NCBI GenBank assembly: GCA_032207245.1
Contig: CM063507.1
Coordinates: 97,371,525-97,435,524 of the forward strand
Origin: Pardosa pseudoannulata
Lineage: Eukaryota > Arthropoda > Arachnida > Araneae > Lycosidae
DNA: 64,000 nt
Reading direction: 5' to 3'
Shown one piece after another: positions 22,301-34,343 of this stretch. Within the stretch, counting starts at the first letter, position 1, and the number at the start of each line of letters is the position of its first letter. Below the pieces are notes generated by a model. It had not been told where the DNA came from and ran no database searches. It worked only from the letters and a program-made list of their open reading frames with translations. The translations under genes were made by a program, and so were the position numbers.

Positions 22301-25300
22301 CATGCACCGAGCGCAGGTATTAACCAGCGAATTTATCAGAACACGGGAAAGTTATTAAACATATAATATTGCAAATATCTCAAAACGCTGCGTCCTAGGT
22401 GAAAAATAACGAAAAATATGCTGTCTTAGGAACTCTATGTAGTTTTCGATACATTTTTAGTACCGTCTATCAAAACAGGAATTGCAAAAGATTTTAAAAA
22501 TCCTCCGAAGGATCGACATTCCTCGTTCACGGAGAGAATGTATGAACCAGCAACTTTATCAGAACACGGGAAAATTATTGAATATATAAAATTGCAAATA
22601 ACTCAAAAACGGTGCGTCCTAGGTGAAAAATAACGAAAAAAATGCTCTCTTAGGAACTCTATGTAGTTTTCGATATATTTTTTGTACCCTCTATCAAACC
22701 AGGAATTGTAAAAGATTTTAAAAATCCTCCAAAGGATCGACATTCCTCGTTCACGGAGAGAATGTATTAACAAGCGAATTTATCAGAACACGGGAAATTT
22801 ATTGAATATATAAAATTGCAAATATCTCGAAAACGGTGCGTCCTAGGTAAAAAATAACGAAAAAAATGCTGTCTTAGGAACTCTATGTAGTTTTCGATAT
22901 ATTTTTAGTACCCTCTATCAAAACAGGAATTGTAAAAGATTTTAAAAATCCTCCAAAGGATCGACATTCCTCGTTCACAGAGAGAATGTATTAACAAGCG
23001 AATTTATCAGAACACGGGAAATTTATTGAATATATAAAATTGCAAATATCTCGAAAACGGTGCGTCCTAGGTAAAAAATAACGAAAAAAATGCTGTCTTA
23101 GGAACTCTATGTAGTTTTCGATATATTTTTAGTACCCTCTATCAAAACAGGAATTACAAAAGATTTTAAAAATCCTCTGAAGGATCGACATTCCTCGTTC
23201 ACGGAGAGAATGTATTAACCAGCGACATTATCAGAACACGGGAAAATTATTGAATATATAAAATTGCAAATAACTTAAAAACGGTGCGTCCTAGGTGAAA
23301 AATAACGAAAAAAATGCTGTCTTAGGAACTCTATGCAGTTTTCGATATATTTTCAGTACCCCTTACCAAAAAAGGAATTGGAAAAGATTTTAAGAATTAC
23401 CCTAAGCTTATAGATTCCACGTTTGGACGGAGGGGGACTTGGGTGTTTTGGGGTTTTTGTGCGGGGGGGCGGCGGGGGGGGGAGGGGGGGGTTGGGGGAA
23501 CGAGCGCAGGTATTAACCAGCGAATTTATCAGAACACGGGAAAGTTATTGAATATATAAAATTGCAAATATCTCGAAAACGGTGCGTCCTAGGTGAAAAA
23601 TAACGAAAAAAATGCTGTCTTAGGAACTCTATGTAGTTTTCGATATATTTTTTGTACCCTCTATCAAAACAGGAATTACAAAAGATTTTAAAAATCCACC
23701 GAAGGATCGACATTCCTCGTTCAAGAGCGCAGGTATTAACAAGCGAATTTATCAGAACACGGGAAATTTATTGAATATATAAAATTGCAAATATCTCGAA
23801 AACGGTGCGTCCTAGGTGAAAAATAACGAAAAAAATGCTGTCTTAGGAACTCTATGTAGTTTTCGATATATTTTTAGTACCCTCTATCAAAACAGGAATT
23901 ACAAAAGATTTAAAAATTACCCGAAGAATAGACATTCCATCGTGCATCGAGCGCAGGTATTAACCAGCGAATTTATCAGAACACGGGAAAGTTATTGAAT
24001 ATATAATATTGCAAATATCTCGAAAACGGTGCGTCCTAGGTGAAAAATAACGAAAAAAATGCTGCCTTGAGATCTAACTCTATGTAGTTTTCAATATATT
24101 TTCCGTATCCCTTAAAAAACAGGAATTGGAAAAAACTTTAAAAATCCTCCGAAGGATCGACATTCCTCGTGCACGGAGAAAATGTATTAACCAGCAAAAT
24201 TATAAGAACACAGGAAAGTTATTGAATATATAAAATTGCAAATATCTCGAAAACGGTGCGTCCTAGCTGAAAAATAACGAAAAAAAGGCTGCCTTAGGAA
24301 CTCTATGCAGTTTTCGATATATTTTTGTGCCCTCTATCAAACCAGGAATTGTAAAAGATTTTAAAAAATCCTCCAAAGGATCGACATTCCTCGTTCAAGG
24401 AAAGAATGTATTAACAAGCGAATTTATCAGAACACGGGAAATTTATTGAATATATAAAATTGCAAATATCTCGAAAACGGTGCGTCCTAGGTGAAAAATA
24501 ACGAAAAAAATGCTGCCTTAGGAACTCTATGTAGTTTTCGATATATTTTCCGTACCACTTATCAAAACAGGAATTGGAAAAGATTTTAAAAATCCTCCGA
24601 AGGATCGACATTCCTCATGCACCGAGCGCAGGTATTAACCAGCGAATTTATCAGAAGACGGGAAAGTTATTGATTACATAAAATTGCAAATATCTCGAAA
24701 ACGGTGCGTCCTAGGTGAAAAATAACGAAAAAAATGCTTTCTTAGGAACCCTATGTAGTTTTCGATATATTTTTTGTACCCTCTATCAAACCAGGAATTG
24801 TAAAAGATTTTAAAAATCCTCCGAAGGATCGACATTCCTCGTTCACGGAGAGAATGTATTAACCAGCGACTTTATCAGAACACGGGAAAATTATTGAATA
24901 TATAAAATTGCAAATAACTCAAAAACGGTGCGTCCTAGGTGAAAAATAACAAAAAAAAATGCTCTCTTAGGAACTCTATGTAGTTTTCGATATATTTTTT
25001 GTACCCTCTATCAAACCAGGAATTGTAAAACATTTTAAAAATCCTCCAAAGGATCGACATTCCTCGTTCACGGAGAGAATGTATTAACAAGCGAATTTAT
25101 CGGAACACGGGAAATTTATTGAATATATAAAATTGCAAATATCTCGAAAACGGTGCGTCCTAGGTGAAAAATAACGAAAAAAATGCTGCCTTAGGAACTC
25201 TATGTAGTTTTCGATATATTTTTTGTACCCTCTATCAAACCAGGAATTGTAAAAGATTTTAAAAATCCTCCGAAGGATCGACATTCCTCGTTCACGGAGA

Positions 25301-28300
25301 GAATGTATTAACCAGCGAATTTATCAGAACACGGGAAAGTTATTGAATATATAAAATTGCAAATATCTCGAAAACGGTGCGTCCTAGGTGAAAAATAACG
25401 AAAAAAATGCTGTCTTAGGAACTCTATAGAGTTTTCGATATACTTTCTGTACCCCTTATCAAAACAGGAATTGGAAATAATTTTAAAAATTACCCGAAGC
25501 TTAGACATTACACATGTACCGAGCGCAGGTAAGAACCAGCGAATTTATCAGAACACGAGAAAGTTATTGAATATATAAAATTGCAAATATCTCGAAAACA
25601 GTGCGTCCTAGGTGAAAAATAACGAAAAAAATGCTGAATTAGGAACTCTATATAGTTTTCGATATATTTGTTGTACCCTCTGTAAAAAGAAGAATTGGAA
25701 AATAATGTAAGAATTACCCGAAGCATAGACATTCCACATGCACCGAGCGCAGGTATTAACCAGCGAATTTATCAGAACACGGGAAAGTTATTGAATATAT
25801 AAAATTGCAAATATCTCGAAAACGGTGCGTCCTAGGTGAAAAATAACGAAAAAAAATGCTCTCTTAGGAACTCTATGTAGTTTTCGATATATTTTTTGTG
25901 CCCTCTATCAAACCAGGAATTGTAAAAGATTTTAAAAAATCATCCGAAGGATCGACATTCCTCGTTAACGGAGAGAATGTATTAACCAGCGAATTTATCA
26001 GAACACGGGAAAGTTATTGAATATATAAAATTGCAAATAACTCGAAAACGGTGCGTCCCAGGTGAAAAATAACGAAAAAAATGCTGCCTTAGGAACTCTA
26101 TGTAGTTTTCGATATATTATCCGTACCCCTTATCAAAACAGAAATTGGAAAAGATTTAAAAATTACCCGAAGCTTAGACATTCCACATGCACCGAGCGCG
26201 GGTATTAACAAGCGAATTTATCAGAACACGGGAAATTATTGAATATATAAAATTGCAAATAACTCGAAAACGGTGCGTCCTAGGTGAAAAATAACGAAAA
26301 AAATTCTGTCTTAGGAACTCTATGTAGTTTTCGATATATTATTTGTACCCTCTATCAAACCAGGAATTGTAAAAGATTTTAAAAATCCTCCGAAGGATCG
26401 ACATTCCTCGTTCACGGAGAGAATGTATTAACAAGCGAATTTATCAGAACACGGGAAATTTATTGAATATATAAAATTGCAAATATCTCGAAAACGGTGC
26501 GTCCTAGGTGAAAAATAACGAAAAAAATGCTGTCTTAGGAACTCTACTCTATGTAGTTTTCGATATATTTTTAGTACCCTCTATCAAAACAGGAATTGCA
26601 AAAGATTTTAAAAATCCTCCGAAGGATCGACATTGCTCGTTCACGGAGATAATGTATTAACAAACGAATATATCAGAACACGAGAAAGTTATTGAATATA
26701 TAACATTGCAAATATTTCAAAAACGGTGCTTTCTAGGTGAAAAATAACGAAAAAAATGCTGGCTTAGGAACTCTATGAAGTTTTTGATATATTTTCCGTA
26801 CCCCTTATCAAAACAGGAATTGAAAAATTTTTAAAAATTACCCGAAGCATAGACATTCTACATGCACCGAGCGCAGGTATTAACCAGCTAATTTATCAGA
26901 ACACGGGAAAGTTATTGAATATATAAAATTGCAAATATCTCGAAAACGGTGCGTCCTAGGTGAAAAATAACGAAAAAATGCTGTCTTAGGAACTCTATGT
27001 AGTTTTCGTTATATTTTTAGTACGCTCTATCAAATCAGAAATTGCAAAAGCTTTTGAAAATCCACTGAAGGATCGACATTCCTATTTCACGGAGAGAATG
27101 TATTAACAAGCGAATTTATCAGAACACGGGAAATTTATTGAATATATAAAATTGCAAATATCTCGAAAACGGTGCGTCCTAGGTGAAAAATAACGAAAAA
27201 AATGCTGCCTTAGGAACTCTATGTAGTTTTCGATATATTTTTAGTACCCTCTATCAAAACAGGAATTACAAAAGATTTTAAAAATCCACCGAAGGATCGA
27301 CATTCCTCGTTCACGAGAATGTATTAACCAGCGAATTTATCAGAACACGGGAAAGTTATTGAATATATAAAATTGCAAATATCTCAAAAACGGCGCGTCC
27401 TAGGTGAAAAATAACAAAAAAATTGCTGTCTTAGGAACTCTATGTAGTTTTCGATACATTTTTAGTACCGTCTATCAAAGCAGAAATTGCAAGAGATTTT
27501 AAAAATCCTCCGAAGGATCGACATTCCTCGTTCACGGAGAGAATGTATTAACAAGCGAATTTATCAGAACACGGGAAATTTATTGAATATATAAAATTGC
27601 AAATATCTCGAAAACGGTGCGTCCTAGGTGAAAAATAACGAAAAAAATGCTGTCTTAGGAACTCTATGTAGTTTTCGATATATTTTTTGTACCCTCTATC
27701 AAACCAGGAATTGTAAAAGATTTTAAAAATCCTCCAAAGGATCGACATTCCTCGTTCACGGAGAGAATGTATTAACAAGCGAATTTATCAGAACACGGGA
27801 AATTTATTGAATATATAAAATTGCAAATATCTCGAAAACGGTGCGTCCTAGGTGAAAAATAACGAAAAAAAATGCTGCCTTAGGAACTCTATGTAGTTTT
27901 CAATATATTTTCCGTATCCCTTAAAAAACAGGAATTGGAAAAAACTTTAAAAATCCTCCGAAGGATCGACATTCCTCGTTCACGGAGAGAATGTATTAAC
28001 AAGCGAATTTATCAGAACACGGGAAATTTATTGAATATATAAAATTGCAAATATCTCGAAAACGGTGCGTCCTAGGTGAAAAATAACAAAAAAAATGCTG
28101 TCTTAGGAACTCTACGCAGTTTTCGATATATTTTTAGTACACTCTATCAAAACAGGAATTGCAAAAGATTTTAAAAATCCTCCGAAGGATCGACATTCCT
28201 CGTTCACGGAGAGAATGTATTAACCAGCGACTTTATCAGAACACGGGAAAATTATTGAATATATAAAATTGCAAATATCTCGAAAACGGTGCGTCCTAGG

Positions 28301-30339
28301 TGAAAAATAACGAAAAAAATGCTGTCTTAGGAACTCTATGTAGTTTTCGATATATTTTTTGTACTCTCTATCAAACCAGGAATTGTAAAACATTTTAAAA
28401 ATCCTCCAAAGGATCGACATTCCTCGTTCACAAAGAGAATGTATTAACAAGCGAATTTATCAGAACACGGGAAATTTATTGAATATATAAAATTGCAAAT
28501 ATCTCGAAAACGGTGCGTCCTAGGTAAAAAATAACGAAAAAAATGCTGTCTTAGGAACTCTATGTAGTTTTCGATATATTTTTAGTACCCTCTATCAAAA
28601 CAGGAATTACAAAAGATTTTAAAAATCCTCTGAAGGATCGACATTCCTCGTTCACGGAGAGAATGTATTAACCAGCGACATTATCAGAACACGGGAAAAT
28701 TATTGAATATATAAAATTGCAAATAACTTAAAAACGGTGCGTCCTAGGTGAAAAATAACGAAAAAAATGCTGTCTTAGGAACTCTATGCAGTTTTCGATA
28801 TATTTTCAGTACCCCTTACCAAAAAAGGAATTGGAAAAGATTTTAAGAATTACCCTAAGCTTATAGATTCCACGTGCATCGAGCGCAGGTATTAACCAGC
28901 GAATTTATCAGAACACGGGAAAGTTATTGAATATATAAAATTGCAAATATCTCGAAAACGGTGCGTCCTAGGTGAAAAATAACGAAAAAAATGCTCTCTT
29001 AGGAACTCTATGTAGTTTTCGATATATTTTTTGTACCCTCTATCAAACCAGGAATTGTAAAAGATTTTAAAAATCCTCCAAAGGATCGACATTCCTCGTT
29101 CACGGAGAGAATGTATTAACAAGCGAATTTATCAGAACACGGGAAATTTATTGAATATATAAAATTGCAAATATCTCGAAAACGGTGCGTGATAGGTGAA
29201 AAATAACGAAAAAAATGCTGCCTTAGGAACTCCATGTAGTTTTTGATTTTTTTTAGTACCCTCTGTCAAAGCAGGAATTGCAAGAGATTTTAAGAATTAC
29301 CCGAAGCGTATAGATTCCACGTGCACCGAGCGCAGGTATTAACCAGCGAATTTATCAGAACACGGGAAAGTTATTGAATATATAAAATTGCAAATATCTC
29401 GAAAACGGTGCGTCCTAGGTGAAAAATAACGAAAAAAATGCTGTCTTAGGAACTCTATGTAGTTTTCGATATATTGATAGTACCCTCTATCAAAACAGGA
29501 ATTGCAAGAGATTTTAAGAAATCCCCAAAGGATCGTCATTCTTCGTCCGAGAGAATGTATTAACCAGCGAATTTATCAGAACACGGGAAAGTTATTGAAT
29601 ATATAAAATTGCAAATATCTCGAAAACGGTGCGTGATAGGTGAAAAATAACGAAAAAAATGCTGCCTTAGGAACTCCATATATTTTTTGATATTTTTTTT
29701 GTACCCTCTGTCAACGCAGGAATTGCAAGAGATTTTAAGAATTACCCGAAGCGTATAGATTCCACGTGCACCGAGCGCAGGTATTAACCAGAAAATTTAT
29801 CAGAACAAGGGAAAGTTAATGGATATATAAAATTGCAAATGTCTCGAAAACGGTGCGTCCTAGTTGAAAAATAACGAAAAAATGCTGTCTTAGGATCTGT
29901 ATGAAGGTTTCAATCTATTTTCTGCACCCCTTATCAAAACAGGAATTGGAAAAGATTTTAAGAATTTCCCGAAGCATAGACATTCCACATGCTCCGAGCG
30001 CAGGTATTAACCAGCAAATTTATCAGAACATGGGAAAGTTATTGAATATATAAAATTGCAAATATCTAGAAAACGGTGCGTCCTAGGTTAAAAATAACGA
30101 TAAAAATGCTGTCTTAGGAACTCCTAGTTTTCGATATATTTTCCATATTACTTATCTAAACAGGAATTGGAGAAGATTTTAAAAATTACCCGAAGGATAG
30201 ACATTCCACATGCACAGAGCGAAGGTAATAACAAGCGAATTTATCAGAACAGATGAAAGTGATTAAATATATAAAATTGCAAATATCTCGAAAACGGTGC
30301 GTCCCAGGGGAAAAATAACGAAAAAAATGCTGTTTTAGG
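19306..30339. repeat. ~224-bp tandem satellite array, about 49 monomers
   Basis: The monomer period is 224 bp (identical landmarks at 25084 and 25308, 20528 and 20977, 27548/28220/28892). Nearly every monomer carries the invariant core CTCGAAAACGGTGCGTCCTA followed by GGTGAAAAATAACGAAAAA and AGTTTTCGATATAT. A second part is variable and defines two subfamilies: one with CCCTCTATCAAACCAGGAAT and CACGGAGAGAATGT, the other with CCCCTTATCAAAACAGGAAT, ATTACCCGAAG and CACCGAGCGCAGGT. Subfamilies are interspersed and give longer periods: ~1118 bp (5 monomers) at about 21180-23000, and ~672 bp (3 monomers) at 27548-29122. Edge monomers are more diverged. The ~66-residue minus-strand ORF in many monomers is a by-product of repetition. 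Confidence 0.95.
23423..23500. other. G-rich interruption in the satellite (probable artefact)
   Basis: About 78 bases consisting mainly of G runs interrupt a monomer between ...GATTCCACGT and CGAGCGCAGG. The same pair of monomers occurs uninterrupted at about 28470-28890, where the corresponding junction is a few bases only. Composition is unlike anything else in the window, so low-quality sequence or a consensus error is the likely cause. Confidence 0.7.
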
Positions 30340-31137
30340 TGTTCTCCTCCCCCCCCCCAAAAAAAAGGTAAAAGACATTTTACATCTACTGGTGAAAATA
30401 ACTTGTGCTTTATTAAATTAGAAATGAAAAAAGTTTTATACAAATTTAAATGAAACATTTTTAACATTTTTATGATTACCTGTGTAGTTTCTTTTTTGTT
30501 TAGTTATAAAGTGTTATTTCATAAGCTTCAATGAGACAAAATACTCTGAAAAAGATTTTTACAAATTGCAATAGTTATAATTTTTTTACCTATTAACCCT
30601 GCATTTACTAAGCTAGAATCAATCAATGAACTTTGTTGGATTGACTCTGTTTTAAAACCAATTTTTACATATATTTAGAACCAAAATTTTACTTTTCAAA
30701 ATCCAACAATTTTCAAAATTTTAGACTGAATATTGCATCTATACTAGTATCCTTCTTATATATGTATGCAATCATATTGTATAATTATTGATAGCAATTT
30801 AAGTAATGCCAAGTAGTAACAGAAGTCTTCCCAATTATGTCTCAAATATTTTTTCATTTAATGCATTTCAAAAGCGAAATTCTTGTTTATATTAAAAAGA
30901 AAAAAACAATGCCATCAAAAGGAGTACCAAAAAATTATTTGAGAAAAAAAAAGATACAAACTTGTGGAGTATCAAGTACCTTTATTTACATTTAATAAAA
31001 TTCTTTTACCCCAAATATTAACAGCTAAATATTTTTTATTAACTCTTCAATATAAATATAAATTTTTTTTGGTCTTCTTAAAGTATCAGCACAGGTTTTC
31101 GGAGACCCTCCTTAGATATTACCACAGGTTTCAAATG
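30340..31137. other. AT-rich DNA right of the satellite
   Basis: The array ends abruptly in a C10-A9 homopolymer junction at about 30350-30367. Beyond it no gene is recognised. Confidence 0.5.
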
Positions 31138-31323
31138 ATTTTTGTCAAGAGTGTCCTTAGAGTTATCTTCAGAAGAACCAAATCAGGAGCTTCTGTTAGA
31201 CCTTTTTTTTCCAGCTGGACAGGTTTCTTCAGAACCTGATGTGGAGTTTCATGAAGATTCTCATACACAAATGTTTCATTTAGAAAAAGCTGAAAAAAAA
31301 AAAAAACCTTGAGGAACAAAATT

Positions 31324-31358
<35 letters not shown>

Positions 31359-31386
31359 GAGTTACCAGAAATGTACTTTTTGAAAG
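31138..31386 (+). other. Exon-like coding island with A-runs, possible exon remnant
   Basis: After a TGA at about 31136, one frame reads VSLELSSEEPNQELLLDLFF and on through an acidic stretch containing SSEPDVEFHEDS to about 31305, far more protein-like than its surroundings. It is broken by an A14 run and then an A28 run (31328-31355). After the second run GELPEMYFLKEENR ends at a consensus splice donor CAG/GTGAG at about 31386. No family is recognised. It could be a decayed exon, a retrocopy fragment or chance. Confidence 0.25.
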
Positions 31387-34343
31387 AAGAAAACAGGTGA
31401 GATTAACTAGTACATGAATTAAACTATGAGATATAGAAGTTTTCTTTTTAATAATGTATATTTTAATTTAGTTGCCTGAAACTGAAGTTTGAGGATAAAA
31501 TCTCACACTTAAAATTTTAATGAATGCAAAAGCATAATTAATATTAATACATTTAATTTGATTTTATCAATATGCGAAAAATATATAGAAGGTATTTTCA
31601 AATCCGATAAAAATACATAGCTACTAATAGTGTTAATGAAATTAAGATTATGGTTAGAAAATAAAGATATCATTACATTGTAACATCAGCTCAAGCACTT
31701 TATCAAGAATAATAGATAGTTGGTTGCCAATCTTCTCAAGTAGATTCAAACATATTTTAATTAAGTTCCCAAACCAGGAATTCTTTACCCAAATGTTTTA
31801 AAATCGGTAATTGTAATGATACAGTATGCATACTTGATTGCCCAAATATTTACTCAAACTCCCCCAATTTAATGTGGCGAAACTATAAACATAACCAAAT
31901 GAGAAATTTTTTAATAGTAATAGTTCCAACTAGGCAACTATTTTAGAAATATACCAATTTCCTTCATTAAAAATGCTAGTCATGCTGTAGCAACACGTAC
32001 TGCTCCAATAAATTTATCTCCACTAATTGTTAATTAGCTTTGTGAAGGAAACGATGTGTCACGAGGGTTATTCTGACGTCAAATGTATATTTCTTATAAA
32101 GTTTATTCTCTGTGTATGGCAACTTTGCCATTTTAGTTAGTGTTATGAAATCTTTGGAATAAAATGTTTTGCATGGAGTTGCTATGTATTAATGTTTAGA
32201 ATTACAGTTTTTTTTTTTTTTTTGCATGAAAGGTCAAGTGTACCTTTTTGAATGCACGGAACAAGCTTAAATAAAATTTATCTTGACATGGGATTGTATG
32301 TGTTTTTATGTTATATGCTCTCTTTATATCAGCTTGCAAGTTTTACTAGAACCAAAATTTACTAACTTATATTAAAGGTACTAACTTCCAAAAATGAAAG
32401 AAAACTGTAGTTTTTTGCAGTAACAAAATTCTTTACCATCTAGATAAAAATATAATTTTCAAAGGGGAAAAACAACAAGGTTTATTACATCTATGAATTT
32501 TTAGTATACAAAAAACCATTTAAAAGTAAAAAACCTGTACTTTATTGAAAACACATTTTTAGTGTAAATATAAAACATTAAAAATAGTGAAAAATGACAA
32601 TACTGTTTACCCAATACATATTAAGTTTTGGTATGTACAAATGCTGGTGTACACGATTTATAAACTTTGAAGTAAATCCAAAACATTTGAACCTTATGCA
32701 GTATATATGTAACATTGAACATTTATGAACATTGTAATTACTCAACGTATATTGTACAATTTTAACATTTTATAGTACAATAAATATGGCCAATTTTCCA
32801 AACTTATAGATACTCAAGCTCATTAGTTTAGGCTCAGCAGAATACAAAATCCACTGTTAGTTCTTAAGCGTAGGTAGCAGGGGATAATTCTTTTAATAAA
32901 GATGCAGAGGTTGTTAATAATAAAAAATGTAATAGAGAAAATTTAAATTCTATAACTGAGAATAATAAGCATAGTAATACTGTAAAAAGACAAAATCAGT
33001 GTTAATTATAATTATAATAAAGTCAGTGTTCAATAATAATGACTCAACAATCCATAATCTTACCAAAATAAAGAAACTGCTAACTAATATTTTCTTAATA
33101 TTTACATTATGTATTTCACTCAAATAGATTAAATAATACTTTTGATAGAAAATATATGATGTAGCATAAAAAATAATACATATGTGTTATCTGAGAAAAA
33201 AACCTTAAAATTAAATAAATTATTGCAGCATGAAATTAATACATAACACGTGTGTAGTAGCAAATAAAAATTACGCATATCAGAAATAGTATGTTCATAA
33301 AACTCTAAGAGAATCAAAATATACTTTAATACTCAGAACTAGACGAAAAAATACAACTAAAAAAACAAAAGAGTTCCATTTTCCTTCAGTACGCTCCACA
33401 TATATAAAGGCTACAATTTTTTTTATATATGCAATACTATTAACTCAGTATTCAATTTTTTATATTCATTAGTGCCACATGTAGATATTTAAATATGCCA
33501 AGGAAGAAAATATGTAGTCATGAACACACAGATATAGTAAAGATTAAATAATTAATTCTAATTCAAATTATATAAACAAATAGATTATTCTAATAGAATA
33601 AAGGTATTTACATGTAAGATTTGCATATTTAGGGAAAAGAAAATGAAACACTGGTGAATTAATAATTATTTATGGGCAATGTACTCTAGGGAAAAAAAAT
33701 ATTAATCATCAATAAATTTAATAAAATAAACCGAAATAGAACTAACCTTCTGCCCTTCTGCTGAAATCTTAGTGGTAGCAACAATCGATCACTTCATATT
33801 CCAAGAAAACAAAATCATACAAGATATATACCAAGAGCAAACTGCAATACACATGACAAAGTCATGTATACAAATAAGAGCTCGAACAGTATGCGAATAT
33901 TCTGCACAGCACTACCTCATTACTCAATACTGTTGCTAATTTGTAAAACATATACAAAAATGTACCCTTATTTCATGCCCCCTCCTAGTCCTGACTGTTT
34001 CCTCATCGTGGTACAGGGGTATTATTGGGTGGAATGGACAAAGTATGTCAGAGTTTTTTTGCTGGTAGGTCCATCAAGTCGTGGAGGCCATTCCATTATG
34101 TCCCATTAATGAGGTCAGGCTCATGGTGCTAAGTCAGTCTTCTACTTTTGGCATCCCACGCCTTTTGGCCAAATGAAGCTGCTCCTTTCCTTTACCATGA
34201 ATTCCCCTATTGCAGATTTGAATGTTGCATTGCCGGCCACACAGTTAATTCAGGGGCAAATTCGACATTTAAGCAGAAAGTCTCTCTTGAAATTTGGTCT
34301 CCATCTTCAAAAAATAAGTCACCATTAATTCTTTAATGTAACA
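31387..34343. other. AT-rich intergenic DNA
   Basis: No supported gene. Bases 33960-34340 are less AT-rich and contain ORFs without recognisable motifs; they may be part of a LINE or other repeat lying upstream of the Jockey relic. Confidence 0.4.

Noticed and set aside
19631..29539. About a dozen minus-strand ORFs of 66-76 residues with nearly the same protein
   Set aside because: They recur with the 224-bp satellite period, cover the conserved part of the monomer and are broken in many copies; they are by-products of repetition with no independent coding signal.
19306..30339. CENP-B-box-like match in the satellite (TTATCAGAACACGGG)
   Set aside because: Only seven of the nine essential positions of the mammalian motif match, which is expected often by chance in an 11-kb array, and CENP-B boxes are not established in this kind of genome.
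19306..30339. CRISPR-like array
   Set aside because: The repeats are 224-bp contiguous monomers without unique spacers in a eukaryotic context.
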